A stretch of 64,000 bases of DNA from Dyella kyungheensis (GTDB lineage: Bacteria > Pseudomonadota > Gammaproteobacteria > Xanthomonadales > Rhodanobacteraceae), in the NCBI RefSeq assembly GCF_016905005.1, contig NZ_JADIKC010000002.1, forward strand, positions 275,501 through 339,500. Direction: 5' to 3'. Below are positions 44,235 to 52,633 of the stretch, piece after piece; within the stretch, counting starts at the first letter, position 1, and each line of letters starts with the position of its first letter. Below the pieces are notes generated by a model. It searched no databases and was not told the origin of the DNA. It saw only the letters and a list, made by a program, of their open reading frames with translations. Both the position numbers and the translations under genes were made by a program.

Positions 44235-44320
44235 CTGTGGGAGCTCACTTGTGCGCGACGCGCCACCTCTCAGGGTGCCGCTCCGTGAGGTTGTCGCGCA
44301 CAAGTGCGCTCCCACAAGAG
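44235..44320. repeat. REP-like inverted pair
   Basis: Left arm 44235-44259 (CTGTGGGAGCTCACTTGTGC and following) and right arm 44293-44320 are inverted copies of the same unit as at 31807-31893, here with one arm mutated (GAGCTCAC for GAGCGCAC). The pair lies just behind the stop of the oxidoreductase gene and in front of a bidirectional terminator. Confidence 0.8.
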
Positions 44321-44333
44321 AAGTTCCGCCCAA

Positions 44334-44364
44334 AGAAAAAGCCGCGCATGGCGCGGCTTTTTTT
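44334..44364. terminator. Bidirectional rho-independent terminator
   Basis: GCCGCGC-ATG-GCGCGGC (44341-44357) is flanked by AAAAA and TTTTTTT, so it can terminate the plus-strand oxidoreductase operon and the minus-strand argS-SPOR operon, which converge here. Confidence 0.88.
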
Positions 44365-44387
44365 GTCGCTGCGTTGCGCGATCAGCC

Positions 44388-45143
44388 TTACCGGCCTTCC
44401 TTCAACGCAATCGCATTGATACCAGCAGAAGACAAACGCTGCTTGGCCGATTCCAGTTCGGTAGCCGAATGGAACGGGCCCAGGCGCACGCGGCTGTAGG
44501 TCTGGCCATTGACGTTCACCGGCGACACGTTGGCGACGAAACCTTGCATCGCAAGTTTGGCCTTCAACGTTTCGGCATCGGACGGGCTGGGGAAGGCGCC
44601 GACCTGCAGCAGATAACCGCTGGCGGCGGGCGCAGCGGCAGCCGCTGACGGCGCGGGCGACGGTGCGCGCACCGCCGATTCCGGTGCTGGCGTGATCGCT
44701 TCGGCGACAGCGGCCGGACCGGGCGCCGGCTTCTGCGCCGCGGCCTGAGCCTGTTGCTGCGCGGCAGCCTGCTGGGCGGCCTGCTGCTTCTGCTGCTGCT
44801 CGGCCTTGGCCTGTGCGCTGATCACCGCGTCGGGGATGCGTACTTCCTTCTCCGACAGCACCGAGTAGAAGTCGTACTGGGGCTTCTTGGCCGCGGCCGG
44901 TGCGCTGTCGTTGGCGGAGGTGGATTCCGTACCCGCGGCGCCGGCATCGCTGCCGCGCTGCGCGGTGGCCTGGGCATTGGGTTGCGGGCCATCGCTGGCG
45001 CGCGGCGCCATCGGCAGATGGCCGCGCATGGCGAACATCAGCACGGCACCGATCAGGATGCCGATAACGGCCCAACCCCAGCCCGGCATGCCACCGCTGT
45101 TATTGCGGACGGCCTGTCGACCCTTGCCCTTGCGTGCTGCCAT
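44388..45143 (-). CDS. SPOR-domain cell-division-type membrane protein
   Basis: The 251-residue product has a short basic cytoplasmic tail, one membrane helix (GWGWAVIGILIGAVLMFAM), a low-complexity Ala/Gln/Pro linker with a likely coiled coil (AKAEQQQKQQAAQQAAAQQQ) and a C-terminal SPOR domain (YLLQVGAFPSPSDAETLKAKL, RVRLGPF). SPOR domains bind denuded peptidoglycan at the septum, and the layout is that of FtsN. Its start codon follows the argS stop directly (TAA-ATG), and argS-SPOR adjacency is known in several gammaproteobacteria. Whether it is the true FtsN is not certain. Confidence 0.88.
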   Translation of the reverse strand: MAARKGKGRQAVRNNSGGMPGWGWAVIGILIGAVLMFAMRGHLPMAPRASDGPQPNAQATAQRGSDAGAAGTESTSANDSAPAAAKKPQYDFYSVLSEKEVRIPDAVISAQAKAEQQQKQQAAQQAAAQQQAQAAAQKPAPGPAAVAEAITPAPESAVRAPSPAPSAAAAAPAASGYLLQVGAFPSPSDAETLKAKLAMQGFVANVSPVNVNGQTYSRVRLGPFHSATELESAKQRLSSAGINAIALKEGR

Positions 45144-46835
45144 TTACATCTTCTCCGGGGCACTGAGTCCCAGCAAATCCAAACCGTTGCGTATGACCTG
45201 GCGCGTGGCGAGCGCCAGCGTGATGCGCGCGTTGCGCAACTCGGCGTCATCCACGATCCATTTGTGCTCGTGATAGTAACTGTGAAGCGCGCCGGCGAGC
45301 TCGCGCAGATATTGCGCGATCAGGTGCGGTTCCAGATTGGCGGCCGCCGCCTCCACCACTTCCGGATAGCGCGACAGCTCGGTGAACAGCACCTGTTCGT
45401 GCTCGCTGTCCAGGCGGCCCAGCTGGGCGATGCTGGCCTTGGCGTCCACCGGCGGCAGGCCGCGCTCGGCCAGTTCTTCCAGCACGCGGCTGACGCGGGC
45501 GTGGGCGTACTGGATGTAATAGACCGGGTTGTCGTTGCTCTGCGAGCGGGCCAGGTCGATGTCGAACACCAGCTGCGAATCGGCCTTGCGGGCGATCAGG
45601 AAAAAGCGGGTCGCGTCGCGGCCGGCTTCCTCGATCAGGTCGCGCAGGGTGAGGTAGCTGCCGGCGCGCTTGGAGAGCTTCACCTCTTCGCCGCCGCGCA
45701 TCACCGTCACCATCTGGTACAGCACGTAGTTCGGGTAACCCTTCGGGATACCGTCATCCAGCGCCTGCAGGCCAGCCTTCACGCGGGCCAGCGAGCCGTG
45801 GTGATCCGAGCCCAGCACGGTCACCGCGTTCACGTAGCCGCGCTGCCACTTGGTCATGTGGTACGCCACGTCCGGCACGAAATACGTGTAGGTGCCGTCG
45901 GACTTGCGCATCACGCGGTCCTTGTCGTCGCCGTAGTCGGTGGAGCGCAGCCACAGCGCGCCGCCTTCCTCGTACGTATGACCATGGGCGACCAGCTCGC
46001 GCACGGTCTCTTCCACCTTGCCCTGGGAGTAGAGGGACGACTCGAGGTAATAGACATCGAAGCCGACGCCGAACGCGGCCAGATCGAGATTCTGCTCGCG
46101 GCGCAAATAGGCCACGGCGAAATGGCGGATGGCTTCCAGGTCCTCGGCGTCCTTTGCGCCCGTGACCACGTGGCCTTCCACTTCGACGCTGTCGCCGTTG
46201 AGATAGGCCTGCGCCACGTCGGCAATGTAGTCGCCGCGGTAACCGTCTTCCGGCCAGCCGGCATCGTTCGGGGTCAGGCCGCGCGCACGCGCCTGGGTCG
46301 ACACGGCCAGATTCTGGATCTGCACGCCAGCGTCGTTGTAGTAGAACTCGCGCTTCACCTTCCAGCCGGTGGCGTCGAGCACGCGGGCGATGCAATCGCC
46401 GAGCACGGCGTTGCGGCCGTGGCCCACATGCAGGGGGCCGGTCGGGTTGGCGGAGACGAATTCCACGCCCGCCGTCACGCCCTTGCCGCTGTTGCTGCGG
46501 CCGTAGGCGTTGCCGTCGGCGAGCACGCGCTCGACCTCCGCGTGGTAGGCGCCCGGCGCGAGAAAGAAGTTGATGAAACCGGGGCCGGCAATCTCGACCT
46601 TGCCCACCAGGGCATTGGCCGGCAGCGCGGCCACCAGCTTCTCGGCCAGTTCGCGCGGCTTGGCGCGGGCCGGCTTGGCCAGCAGCATCGCCGCATTGGC
46701 CGCGAAGTCACCGTGGTCTCGGCTGCGCGTGCGTTCGATCACGAAGTTCGGTACTTCGAGGTCGGCGGGCAGGGTGGCGTCTTGCTGCAGGGTACGAATG
46801 GCCTGCAGCAGCAGTTCGCGCAGCTGTTCTTTCAC
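45144..46835 (-). CDS. argS: Arginyl-tRNA synthetase
   Basis: The 563-residue class I enzyme charges tRNA-Arg. The N-terminal Arg-tRNA domain is followed by the HIGH-type signature [17 protein letters not shown] and the KMSKS-type segment KLSKRAG. The C-terminal DALR anticodon domain includes [18 protein letters not shown] start at the GTG at 46835, where homologues begin ([13 protein letters not shown]). An ATG at 46889 in the same frame would add 18 unconserved residues. No strong ribosome-binding site distinguishes them. It is co-transcribed with the SPOR gene. Confidence 0.96.
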   Translation of the reverse strand: MKEQLRELLLQAIRTLQQDATLPADLEVPNFVIERTRSRDHGDFAANAAMLLAKPARAKPRELAEKLVAALPANALVGKVEIAGPGFINFFLAPGAYHAEVERVLADGNAYGRSNSGKGVTAGVEFVSANPTGPLHVGHGRNAVLGDCIARVLDATGWKVKREFYYNDAGVQIQNLAVSTQARARGLTPNDAGWPEDGYRGDYIADVAQAYLNGDSVEVEGHVVTGAKDAEDLEAIRHFAVAYLRREQNLDLAAFGVGFDVYYLESSLYSQGKVEETVRELVAHGHTYEEGGALWLRSTDYGDDKDRVMRKSDGTYTYFVPDVAYHMTKWQRGYVNAVTVLGSDHHGSLARVKAGLQALDDGIPKGYPNYVLYQMVTVMRGGEEVKLSKRAGSYLTLRDLIEEAGRDATRFFLIARKADSQLVFDIDLARSQSNDNPVYYIQYAHARVSRVLEELAERGLPPVDAKASIAQLGRLDSEHEQVLFTELSRYPEVVEAAAANLEPHLIAQYLRELAGALHSYYHEHKWIVDDAELRNARITLALATRQVIRNGLDLLGLSAPEKM

Positions 46836-46941
46836 GGCTCTGGGATCTGACGGCGATGGAACCCTCAATCCTATCAGACGAAGGCCCATTCAGCCGGGCT
46901 CCGATGTGTGTGGGCGTGTGCTGCGTTGCGGTGGGGAAGTC

Positions 46942-46950
46942 TGTGGATAA
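46942..46950 (-). promoter_or_regulatory. Isolated DnaA-box-like nonamer
   Basis: TGTGGATAA is the reverse complement of the strong DnaA box TTATCCACA. Only one is seen in this 509-bp gap, so it is not an origin. It could be a regulatory DnaA site or chance. Confidence 0.2.
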
Positions 46951-47186
46951 CTCTGTGGGGAAGCTCCAACGTCCTGCAGGTCAGCAGGCGTATTTTCCCA
47001 CGGAAATCGCAGTGTCACAAAAATTAACTAGATAAATCAGCAATATGCATTGCACATGTAAAGCCCTCGGGAGATTGTGAACGGAAAGTGCCGTCTCAGG
47101 CCAAATGTGCATAAGTCACAGAAGCCACGCCGCGGGAAGGCCTTAGGCATTTGTCTCGATCCACGTCACGAGCCTGTCATGCGGCA

Positions 47187-47312
47187 CGGCCACACTATCT
47201 CTCGTCCCCCAGGCTCCTCCCCGCCGACGGGGTCAGGAGCACGCCGTTACTCTCCTTTCTCCCCACAAGACGGCCATACGGCGCGGATCTCCCCCCGCGC
47301 CGTTGTTTTTTT
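47187..47312 (+). ncRNA. Candidate C-rich small RNA
   Basis: The 509-bp gap between argS and radC contains no convincing ORF but ends, on the plus strand, in a strong terminator that no plus-strand gene uses. Upstream of it lies an 11-bp stem with a 2-nt bulge (GCTCCT and CCCCG paired with CGGGG and AGGAGC, 47213-47240, loop CCGA). Unpaired TCCCC-type tracts recur at about 47203, 47249 and in the terminator loop. A weak promoter fits a start near 47187 (TTGTCT at 47151-47156, TGTCAT at 47175-47180, 18-bp spacer), giving about 126 nt. C-rich loops are known from the Xanthomonas sRNA sX13. I cannot show homology to it. Confidence 0.42.
47278..47312 (+). terminator. Orphan rho-independent terminator (end of sRNA candidate)
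   Basis: ACGGCGCGG (47278-47286) pairs perfectly with CCGCGCCGT (47295-47303). The loop is ATCTCCCC and a TG then TTTTTTT follows. It is on the plus strand only. The reverse strand lacks a T run, so it does not terminate radC. Confidence 0.82.
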
Positions 47313-47344
47313 GGGCGTCAAGACTGGAGGCCGCCCGCGGGCTG

Positions 47345-48016
47345 CTAGATCAGCCCCAGCATCGCCATCGACACGGGCTCGCCGCTGCCGATCACCAGGT
47401 GATCGAGCACGCGCACGCCGATCAGTTGCAGCGCATCCTGCAAATCCCGCGTGATGGCGCGGTCGGAGGCACTGGGCTCGGCCACGCCCGAGGGGTGGTT
47501 ATGGGCAAAGATCACGGCCGATGCATTGCGGCGGAGGCAGGCGCGGACGACTTCTCGCGGGTGGACGCTGGCGCTGTCGATCGTGCCGCGAAAAAGTTCT
47601 TCGAACGCCAGCACGCGGTGACGATTGTCCAGAAACAGGCAGCCAAATACCTCGTATGGCAGGTGCCTTAGCTGGGCACGCAGATAGCTGCCGCTTTCAT
47701 GAGGATTGGCCAGGGCGGGGCGGTCCGCGAGTTCTTCTGCCAGGCTGCGGCGGGCCAGTTCGAGTGCAGCGATGAGGCGGGCCCGTTTGGCCGGGCCGAT
47801 CCCGCGCAAGCGAATGCTGCCGCCGGGATCGGCGAGCAGCGAACCGAGGCCACCAGCGCTGCCGAGCAATTCCCGCCCCAAGGTGATGGCGTCCTTGCCG
47901 GGCACTCCGCTGCCCAGCAGCACGGCGATCAATTCCGCCTCCGACAGCGCGGCGCAGCCGCGGGCCAGCAGTTTTTCGCGGGGCCGTTCGCTTTCGGGCC
48001 ATTCACGGATGCTCAT
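47345..48016 (-). CDS. radC: RadC/JAMM-domain protein
   Basis: The 223-residue product has the N-terminal helix-hairpin-helix-like region (GSIRLRGIGPAKRARL) and the C-terminal JAMM metalloprotease-like motif FAHNHPSGVAEPSASD with the conserved HxHP..S..D. Despite its name, a role in DNA repair has been questioned, and its substrate is unknown. In many gammaproteobacteria it is divergent from coaBC. Here a LysR-SDR-SDR patch of about 2.8 kb lies between them. Confidence 0.93.
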   Translation of the reverse strand: MSIREWPESERPREKLLARGCAALSEAELIAVLLGSGVPGKDAITLGRELLGSAGGLGSLLADPGGSIRLRGIGPAKRARLIAALELARRSLAEELADRPALANPHESGSYLRAQLRHLPYEVFGCLFLDNRHRVLAFEELFRGTIDSASVHPREVVRACLRRNASAVIFAHNHPSGVAEPSASDRAITRDLQDALQLIGVRVLDHLVIGSGEPVSMAMLGLI

Positions 48017-48097
48017 GGCGGTAAGCCTGCCGCTGACTGGTGGGCGTGCCCATCGGCCGGCATCGGCGGCCCTGTGAGCGTTCGGGCCGCAGGCGGG

Positions 48098-49000
48098 TCA
48101 GGTCACGGTGGGTAGCCGTGCGGCAAACTCGGCGCTCAGCCAGTCGATGAAGACACGCACCCTCGGTGACAACTGGCGGTTTTGTGGATAGAGCACGTAG
48201 ACCGGCGAAGGCGTGGGCGGAAAACGCGACAACACTTCGACCAGCGTGCCGCGGGCCAGATCCTCCTGCACGCGATAGCTGGGTACCTGCACCAAGCCCA
48301 GGCCCAGTCGTGCCGTGGCGACGTACATTTCGGCGCCGGCCACGGTTACGGCGTGGGGCAACAGATGTTCGCGCACACCGCCGGCCATCTGGAATTCCAG
48401 CGGCAGCACGCTGCCGGCGGCCGACGACACGAAGGCCACCATCCGGTGCCCGTCCAGATCGTCCGGCGTGGCCGGCACGCCATGGCGTTCCAGATAGGCA
48501 GGACTGGCGTAGGTGCCTTCGGCGAGGCTGGCGATCTGGCGCCCGATCATGCTGCTGTCGGTGGGTTTGCCCACGCGAAGCACGCAATCGACGCCCTCGC
48601 GCACGAGATCGACGTAACGGTCGCCTTCGCCGATGCGCAGCTGGATATCCGGATAACGTGCGAGGAAATCGGGCAACCCCGGCAGCATGAAGTGGCGCGC
48701 GAGCACGCCGTGTACGTCCACGCGCAGCTGGCCGCTGGGACGAGCGCCGGTGAAGGCGGCCTCGGCTTCCTCGATCTCGGCCAGGATGCACAGGCAGCGC
48801 TGGTAATAGGCCTCGCCATCCAGCGTCGGGCGCACTTGCCGGGTGGTGCGTTCGAACAGGCGCACGCCCAGCCGGGCCTCCAGCCGCTTGACCACGTCGG
48901 TAACGGTGGAACGCGGCAATTCCAGGTCCTGCGCGGCCAGGGTGAAGCTGCGGCGCTCCACGATGCGGGCGAACAGGCGCATGGCGTCGACCTTGTCCAT
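48098..49000 (-). CDS. LysR-family transcriptional regulator
   Basis: The 300-residue product starts with a LysR winged helix (MRLFARIVERRSFTLAAQDL, PRSTVTDVVKRLEARLGVRLFERTTR) and continues with a periplasmic-binding-type effector domain (residues about 90-295). The ATG at 49000 is preferred to an upstream frame start at 49051, because LysR proteins begin close to the helix-turn-helix. It is divergent from an SDR gene with 112 bp between them, the usual arrangement for a LysR regulator and its target. The effector is unknown. Confidence 0.9.
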   Translation of the reverse strand: MDKVDAMRLFARIVERRSFTLAAQDLELPRSTVTDVVKRLEARLGVRLFERTTRQVRPTLDGEAYYQRCLCILAEIEEAEAAFTGARPSGQLRVDVHGVLARHFMLPGLPDFLARYPDIQLRIGEGDRYVDLVREGVDCVLRVGKPTDSSMIGRQIASLAEGTYASPAYLERHGVPATPDDLDGHRMVAFVSSAAGSVLPLEFQMAGGVREHLLPHAVTVAGAEMYVATARLGLGLVQVPSYRVQEDLARGTLVEVLSRFPPTPSPVYVLYPQNRQLSPRVRVFIDWLSAEFAARLPTVT

Positions 49001-49112
49001 TGTTCGCTCAGTCCGAATGATGATGACGGATTCAAGCAGATTATCCGCCAATAAGAAAAGACCATCCTTTGCTCACGCCGACAACGGTCGGCCCCTTCAG
49101 AGGATTTTCCCC

Positions 49113-49856
49113 ATGTCTGCCAAGCACGAATCCAAGGTCGCCATCGTCACCGGCGCTTCCCGCGGCATCGGTGCCGCCGTGGCCGAACGACTGGCCCGCG
49201 ACGGCTTTACCGTCGTCATCAACTATGCCGGCGATGCCGCCTCGGCTGAGGACCTCGCCCGCAAGATCGAAGGCGAGGGCGGTCGTGCATTGACCGCCCA
49301 GGCCGACGTGGCCGACCCGGCCGCCGTACGCCGCATGTTCGATGCGGCCGAAACCGCCTTCGGCGGCGTCGATGTGCTGGTGAACAACGCGGGCGTCATG
49401 CAGCTGGCGCCGATCAGCGACAGCGACGATGCACTGTTCGACCGCACCATCGCGATCAACCTCAAGGGCACCTTCAACACGCTGCGTGAGGCGGGCAAGC
49501 GCCTGCGCCAGGGTGGCCGCATTGTCAATTTCTCCACCAGCGTGGTGGGCCTGAATTTTCCGGGCTACGGCGTGTACGTGGCCACCAAGGCCGCCGTGGA
49601 ATCGATGACGCACGTGCTGTCGAAGGAACTGCGCGGCCGCGCCATCACGGTCAATGCCGTGGCACCGGGCCCGACGGCGACGGATCTGTTCCTCAAGGGC
49701 AAGACGCCCGAGCAGATCGATCAGCTCGCCAAGGCCGCGCCACTGGAGCGCCTGGGCACGCCCGATGACATCGCCAGCGTCGTGTCCTTCCTCGCCGGTC
49801 CCGACGGCGCCTGGGTGAATGGCCAGGTGTTGCGCGCCAACGGCGGCCTGGTCTGA
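49113..49856 (+). CDS. Short-chain dehydrogenase/reductase (SDR)
   Basis: The 247-residue classical SDR has the cofactor motif VTGASRGIGAAV, the NNAG motif, catalytic Ser (NFSTSVVG) and the YxxxK pair YVATK. The C-terminal part PLERLGTPDDIASVVSFLAG is typical of NADP-dependent reductases of the FabG-like group. AGAGGA lies 8 bp before the ATG at 49113. It is the probable target of the divergent LysR regulator. The substrate is unknown. Confidence 0.9.
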   Translation: MSAKHESKVAIVTGASRGIGAAVAERLARDGFTVVINYAGDAASAEDLARKIEGEGGRALTAQADVADPAAVRRMFDAAETAFGGVDVLVNNAGVMQLAPISDSDDALFDRTIAINLKGTFNTLREAGKRLRQGGRIVNFSTSVVGLNFPGYGVYVATKAAVESMTHVLSKELRGRAITVNAVAPGPTATDLFLKGKTPEQIDQLAKAAPLERLGTPDDIASVVSFLAGPDGAWVNGQVLRANGGLV

Positions 49857-49904
49857 GTTCCCTTCCACACATCGCCACGCGATGTTCTTCCCGGAGTACG
49901 CATC

Positions 49905-50804
49905 ATGAAGTACGTCATCGTCATTACGGGCGCCTCGAGCGGCTTCGGCCTGATGAGCGCGCGCGCGTTGGCCCACGCCGGTCATACGGTCTATGCAGGC
50001 ATGCGCGAAACCCACGGACGCAACGCGGCCCGCGTGGAGGAGCTGAAGCAGTATGCGAAGGAGCACGGCGTGGACCTGCGCGCCGTCGAGATGGATGTGG
50101 CTTCGCAAGCGTCGGTGGATGCCGCCATCGCACACATCATCGGCGAACAGCAGCGTCTCGACGTGGTGATCCACAACGCCGGCCACATGTCCTACGGCCC
50201 GGCCGAAGCGTTCACGCCGGAGCAGTTCGCCCAGCTCTACGACACCAATGTGCTGAGCACGCAGCGCGTCAACCGCGCCGCGCTGCCGCAGTTGCGCAAG
50301 CAGGGACGCGGACTGGTGGTGTGGGTCTCCTCCAGCAGCGTCCGCGGCGGCACGCCGCCCTATCTGGCGCCGTATTTCGCGGCGAAGGCGGGCATGGATT
50401 CACTGGCAGTGAGTTATGCCGGCGAGTTGGCGCGATGGGGGATCGAGACGTCCATCGTGGTGCCGGGCGCCTTCACCAAGGGCACCGAGCATTTTGCCCA
50501 TGCCGGCGCGCCGGCGGATGAAGCCGTTGCCAAGACGTATGCCGAGGGCCCCACCGCCGACTTTGGCGAGGTCGCCTTCAAGGGGCTGGCCTCGCTGGAA
50601 CCGGCGGATGCCGATCCGGAAGCCGTGGCGCGGGCCATCGTCGAGGTGGTGGACAAGCCCTTCGGCAAGCGCCCGTTCCGTGTACATATCGATCCGTCCG
50701 AGGACGGCGCCGAGATCGTCAACGGCGTGGCCGATCGCGTGCGTGCGGAGCTGCTGCGCCGCATCGGTCTGGAGGACATCCTGCATCCACGCGTCACGGC
50801 CTGA
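49905..50804 (+). CDS. Short-chain dehydrogenase/reductase (SDR)
   Basis: The 299-residue SDR has a slightly different cofactor motif (ITGASSGFGLMSARAL), HNAGHMSYG in place of NNAG, and the catalytic Ser-Tyr-Lys set in WVSSSSVRGG and YFAAKAG. The longer C-terminus (PFRVHIDPSEDGAEIVNGV) marks the group often annotated as oxidoreductases acting on small carbonyls or retinol-like substrates. It follows the first SDR by 48 bp and is probably co-transcribed. The two SDRs are clearly not recent duplicates. Confidence 0.88.
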   Translation: MKYVIVITGASSGFGLMSARALAHAGHTVYAGMRETHGRNAARVEELKQYAKEHGVDLRAVEMDVASQASVDAAIAHIIGEQQRLDVVIHNAGHMSYGPAEAFTPEQFAQLYDTNVLSTQRVNRAALPQLRKQGRGLVVWVSSSSVRGGTPPYLAPYFAAKAGMDSLAVSYAGELARWGIETSIVVPGAFTKGTEHFAHAGAPADEAVAKTYAEGPTADFGEVAFKGLASLEPADADPEAVARAIVEVVDKPFGKRPFRVHIDPSEDGAEIVNGVADRVRAELLRRIGLEDILHPRVTA

Positions 50805-50900
50805 GCATCGGGCGGCCATGCGCCGCCCGCCATCGTTTCACCGAGACGCAGGAATGATTCCGGTAAGCTACGGCACCAAACGGTAGTCAGGCCCTATCAC

Positions 50901-52106
50901 ATGAGTCTTGCCCAACGCCGCATCCTGCTGGGCGTATCCGGCGGTATCGCAGCCTACAAATCGTGCGAACTGGTTCGCCGCCTGGGCGACCTCGATGCCG
51001 AGGTCCGCGTGGTGATGACCGAGAACGCCGCGCACTTCGTGAGCGCGACGACATTCCAGGCCCTGTCCGGCCAGCCGGTGCGCAGCAGCCTGTGGGATGC
51101 CGAGGCCGAAGCGGCCATGGGCCATATCGAACTGGCGCGTTGGGCCGAGCGCATCGTCATCGCACCGGCCAGCGCCGACCTGATTGCCCGCCTCGCCCAC
51201 GGCATGGCGAACGACTTGCTCACCACCGTCTGCCTCGCCAGCGCCGCGCCGCTGTACGTGGCGCCTGCCATGAACCAGCAGATGTGGGCGCATCCGGCCG
51301 TGCAGGCCAATGTGGACACCTTGCGCCAGCGCGGCGTGCACATCCTCGGCCCCGCGTCGGGCGACCAGGCCTGCGGCGACATCGGCTCGGGCCGCATGCT
51401 CGAACCGTTGGAGCTGCGTGCAGCCATCGTCGGCTCGTTCGGCAACGAAGTGCTGCGCGGACTGAAGGTGGTGGTCAGTGCCGGACCGACCTACGAAGAC
51501 ATCGATCCGGTGCGCTTCATCGGCAACCGCAGCTCCGGTCGCATGGGTTTCGCCGTGGCCGAGGCTGCAGCACAGGCCGGTGCCGAGGTCACCCTGGTCA
51601 CCGGTCCCGTGAGCATGGCGACGCCGCCGGGCATTGCCCGGCGCATCGACGTGCGCAGCGCCGAACAGATGCGCGACGCGGTGGTAGGGGCATCGAACGG
51701 CGCGCACATCTATATCGCCGCGGCCGCGGTGGGCGATTACCGCCCCGCCGAAGTGGCCGAGCAGAAGCTCAAGAAGCACGACGGCCAGCCGCTGGAGCTG
51801 CGTCTTGCCGAGAACCCGGACATCCTAGCCACGCTGGCTGCGCAAACCGTGCGCCCCTTCTTGGTCGGATTCGCCGCGGAAACGCATGATGTGGAGCGCT
51901 ACGCGCAAGACAAACTCAAGCGCAAAGGATTGGACATGATTGCCGCCAACCAGGTGGGCGGTGGCCTCGGCTTCGAGGCCGCCGACAACGCTCTTACGCT
52001 GTACGGTCCCGAGGGGGCCATCGAACTGCCGCGCGCTTCGAAGACGGAGCTGGCGCGCCAGCTGGTGGCCAAGGTGGCCGAGCGTTACCGGGCGGTGCGC
52101 CCATGA
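50901..52106 (+). CDS. coaBC: Bifunctional phosphopantothenoylcysteine decarboxylase / phosphopantothenate-cysteine ligase
   Basis: The 401-residue enzyme performs two steps of coenzyme A synthesis. The N-terminal flavin-dependent CoaC half begins [20 protein letters not shown] and contains [12 protein letters not shown] and the catalytic Cys in [15 protein letters not shown]. The CoaB half has [24 protein letters not shown], the dimerisation and CTP-binding region, and KLKKHDG. The 3' end overlaps the dut start (ATGA). The coaBC-dut order is widely conserved in gammaproteobacteria. Confidence 0.96.
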   Translation: MSLAQRRILLGVSGGIAAYKSCELVRRLGDLDAEVRVVMTENAAHFVSATTFQALSGQPVRSSLWDAEAEAAMGHIELARWAERIVIAPASADLIARLAHGMANDLLTTVCLASAAPLYVAPAMNQQMWAHPAVQANVDTLRQRGVHILGPASGDQACGDIGSGRMLEPLELRAAIVGSFGNEVLRGLKVVVSAGPTYEDIDPVRFIGNRSSGRMGFAVAEAAAQAGAEVTLVTGPVSMATPPGIARRIDVRSAEQMRDAVVGASNGAHIYIAAAAVGDYRPAEVAEQKLKKHDGQPLELRLAENPDILATLAAQTVRPFLVGFAAETHDVERYAQDKLKRKGLDMIAANQVGGGLGFEAADNALTLYGPEGAIELPRASKTELARQLVAKVAERYRAVRP

Positions 52107-52573
52107 CGGCTGGCGTCGGCATCGACGTCGAGCTGAAGATTCTCGATCCGCGCCTGGGTGATTCGATTCCGCTGCCGCAGGCGGCCACCCTCGGTAGCGC
52201 CGGCATGGACCTGCGCGCCGCCATCGAGGCGCCGTTGACGCTGCAGCCGGGTGAAAGCGTGCTGGTGCCCAGCGGCATGGCCATCCATATTGGTGACCCG
52301 GGTTGGTGCGCCCTGATCGTGCCGCGTTCGGGCCTGGGCCATAAGCACGGCCTGGTGATGGGCAACCTGGTGGGTGTGATCGATGCGGATTACCAGGGCC
52401 CGCTGATGATTTCATGCTGGAACCGCGGCGCGCAGCCGTACACCATTGCGGTGGGCGATCGCATCGCCCAGCTGCTGCTGGTGCCGGTGGCGCAGGCGCG
52501 GCTGAAGGTGGTGAAAGAGTTCGCGCCATCGCAGAGGGGCGAGGGCGGCTTCGGTTCGACCGGCGTCAACTGA
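52103..52573 (+). CDS. dut: Deoxyuridine 5'-triphosphate nucleotidohydrolase
   Basis: The 156-residue trimeric dUTPase hydrolyses dUTP to dUMP, preventing uracil incorporation and feeding dTMP synthesis. The five motifs are visible: AGMDLRAA, the [10 protein letters not shown] loop, [17 protein letters not shown] with the catalytic Asp, [12 protein letters not shown], and the C-terminal arm [10 protein letters not shown]. Its start overlaps the coaBC stop by 4 bp. Confidence 0.97.
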   Translation: MTAGVGIDVELKILDPRLGDSIPLPQAATLGSAGMDLRAAIEAPLTLQPGESVLVPSGMAIHIGDPGWCALIVPRSGLGHKHGLVMGNLVGVIDADYQGPLMISCWNRGAQPYTIAVGDRIAQLLLVPVAQARLKVVKEFAPSQRGEGGFGSTGVN

Positions 52574-52633
52574 ATGGTGCGGGCGTTCGCGTCCGTGCTC
52601 GAAGCGACCAGATAGCCTGTGCGGGGACAGGAC

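Noticed and set aside
44754..46850. 698-codon plus-strand frame over the SPOR gene and argS
   Set aside because: Third-position GC bias on the opposite strand. The sequence is His/Val/Arg-rich with no domain.
46942..46950. DnaA box as sign of a replication origin
   Set aside because: Only one nonamer is present, with no AT-rich unwinding region, dnaA or dnaN nearby.
47077..47454. Possible small protein in the argS-radC gap
   Set aside because: The frame runs through the terminator stem into radC, has no ribosome-binding site and reads as Arg/Pro/Ser-rich noise. A structured RNA explains the region better.
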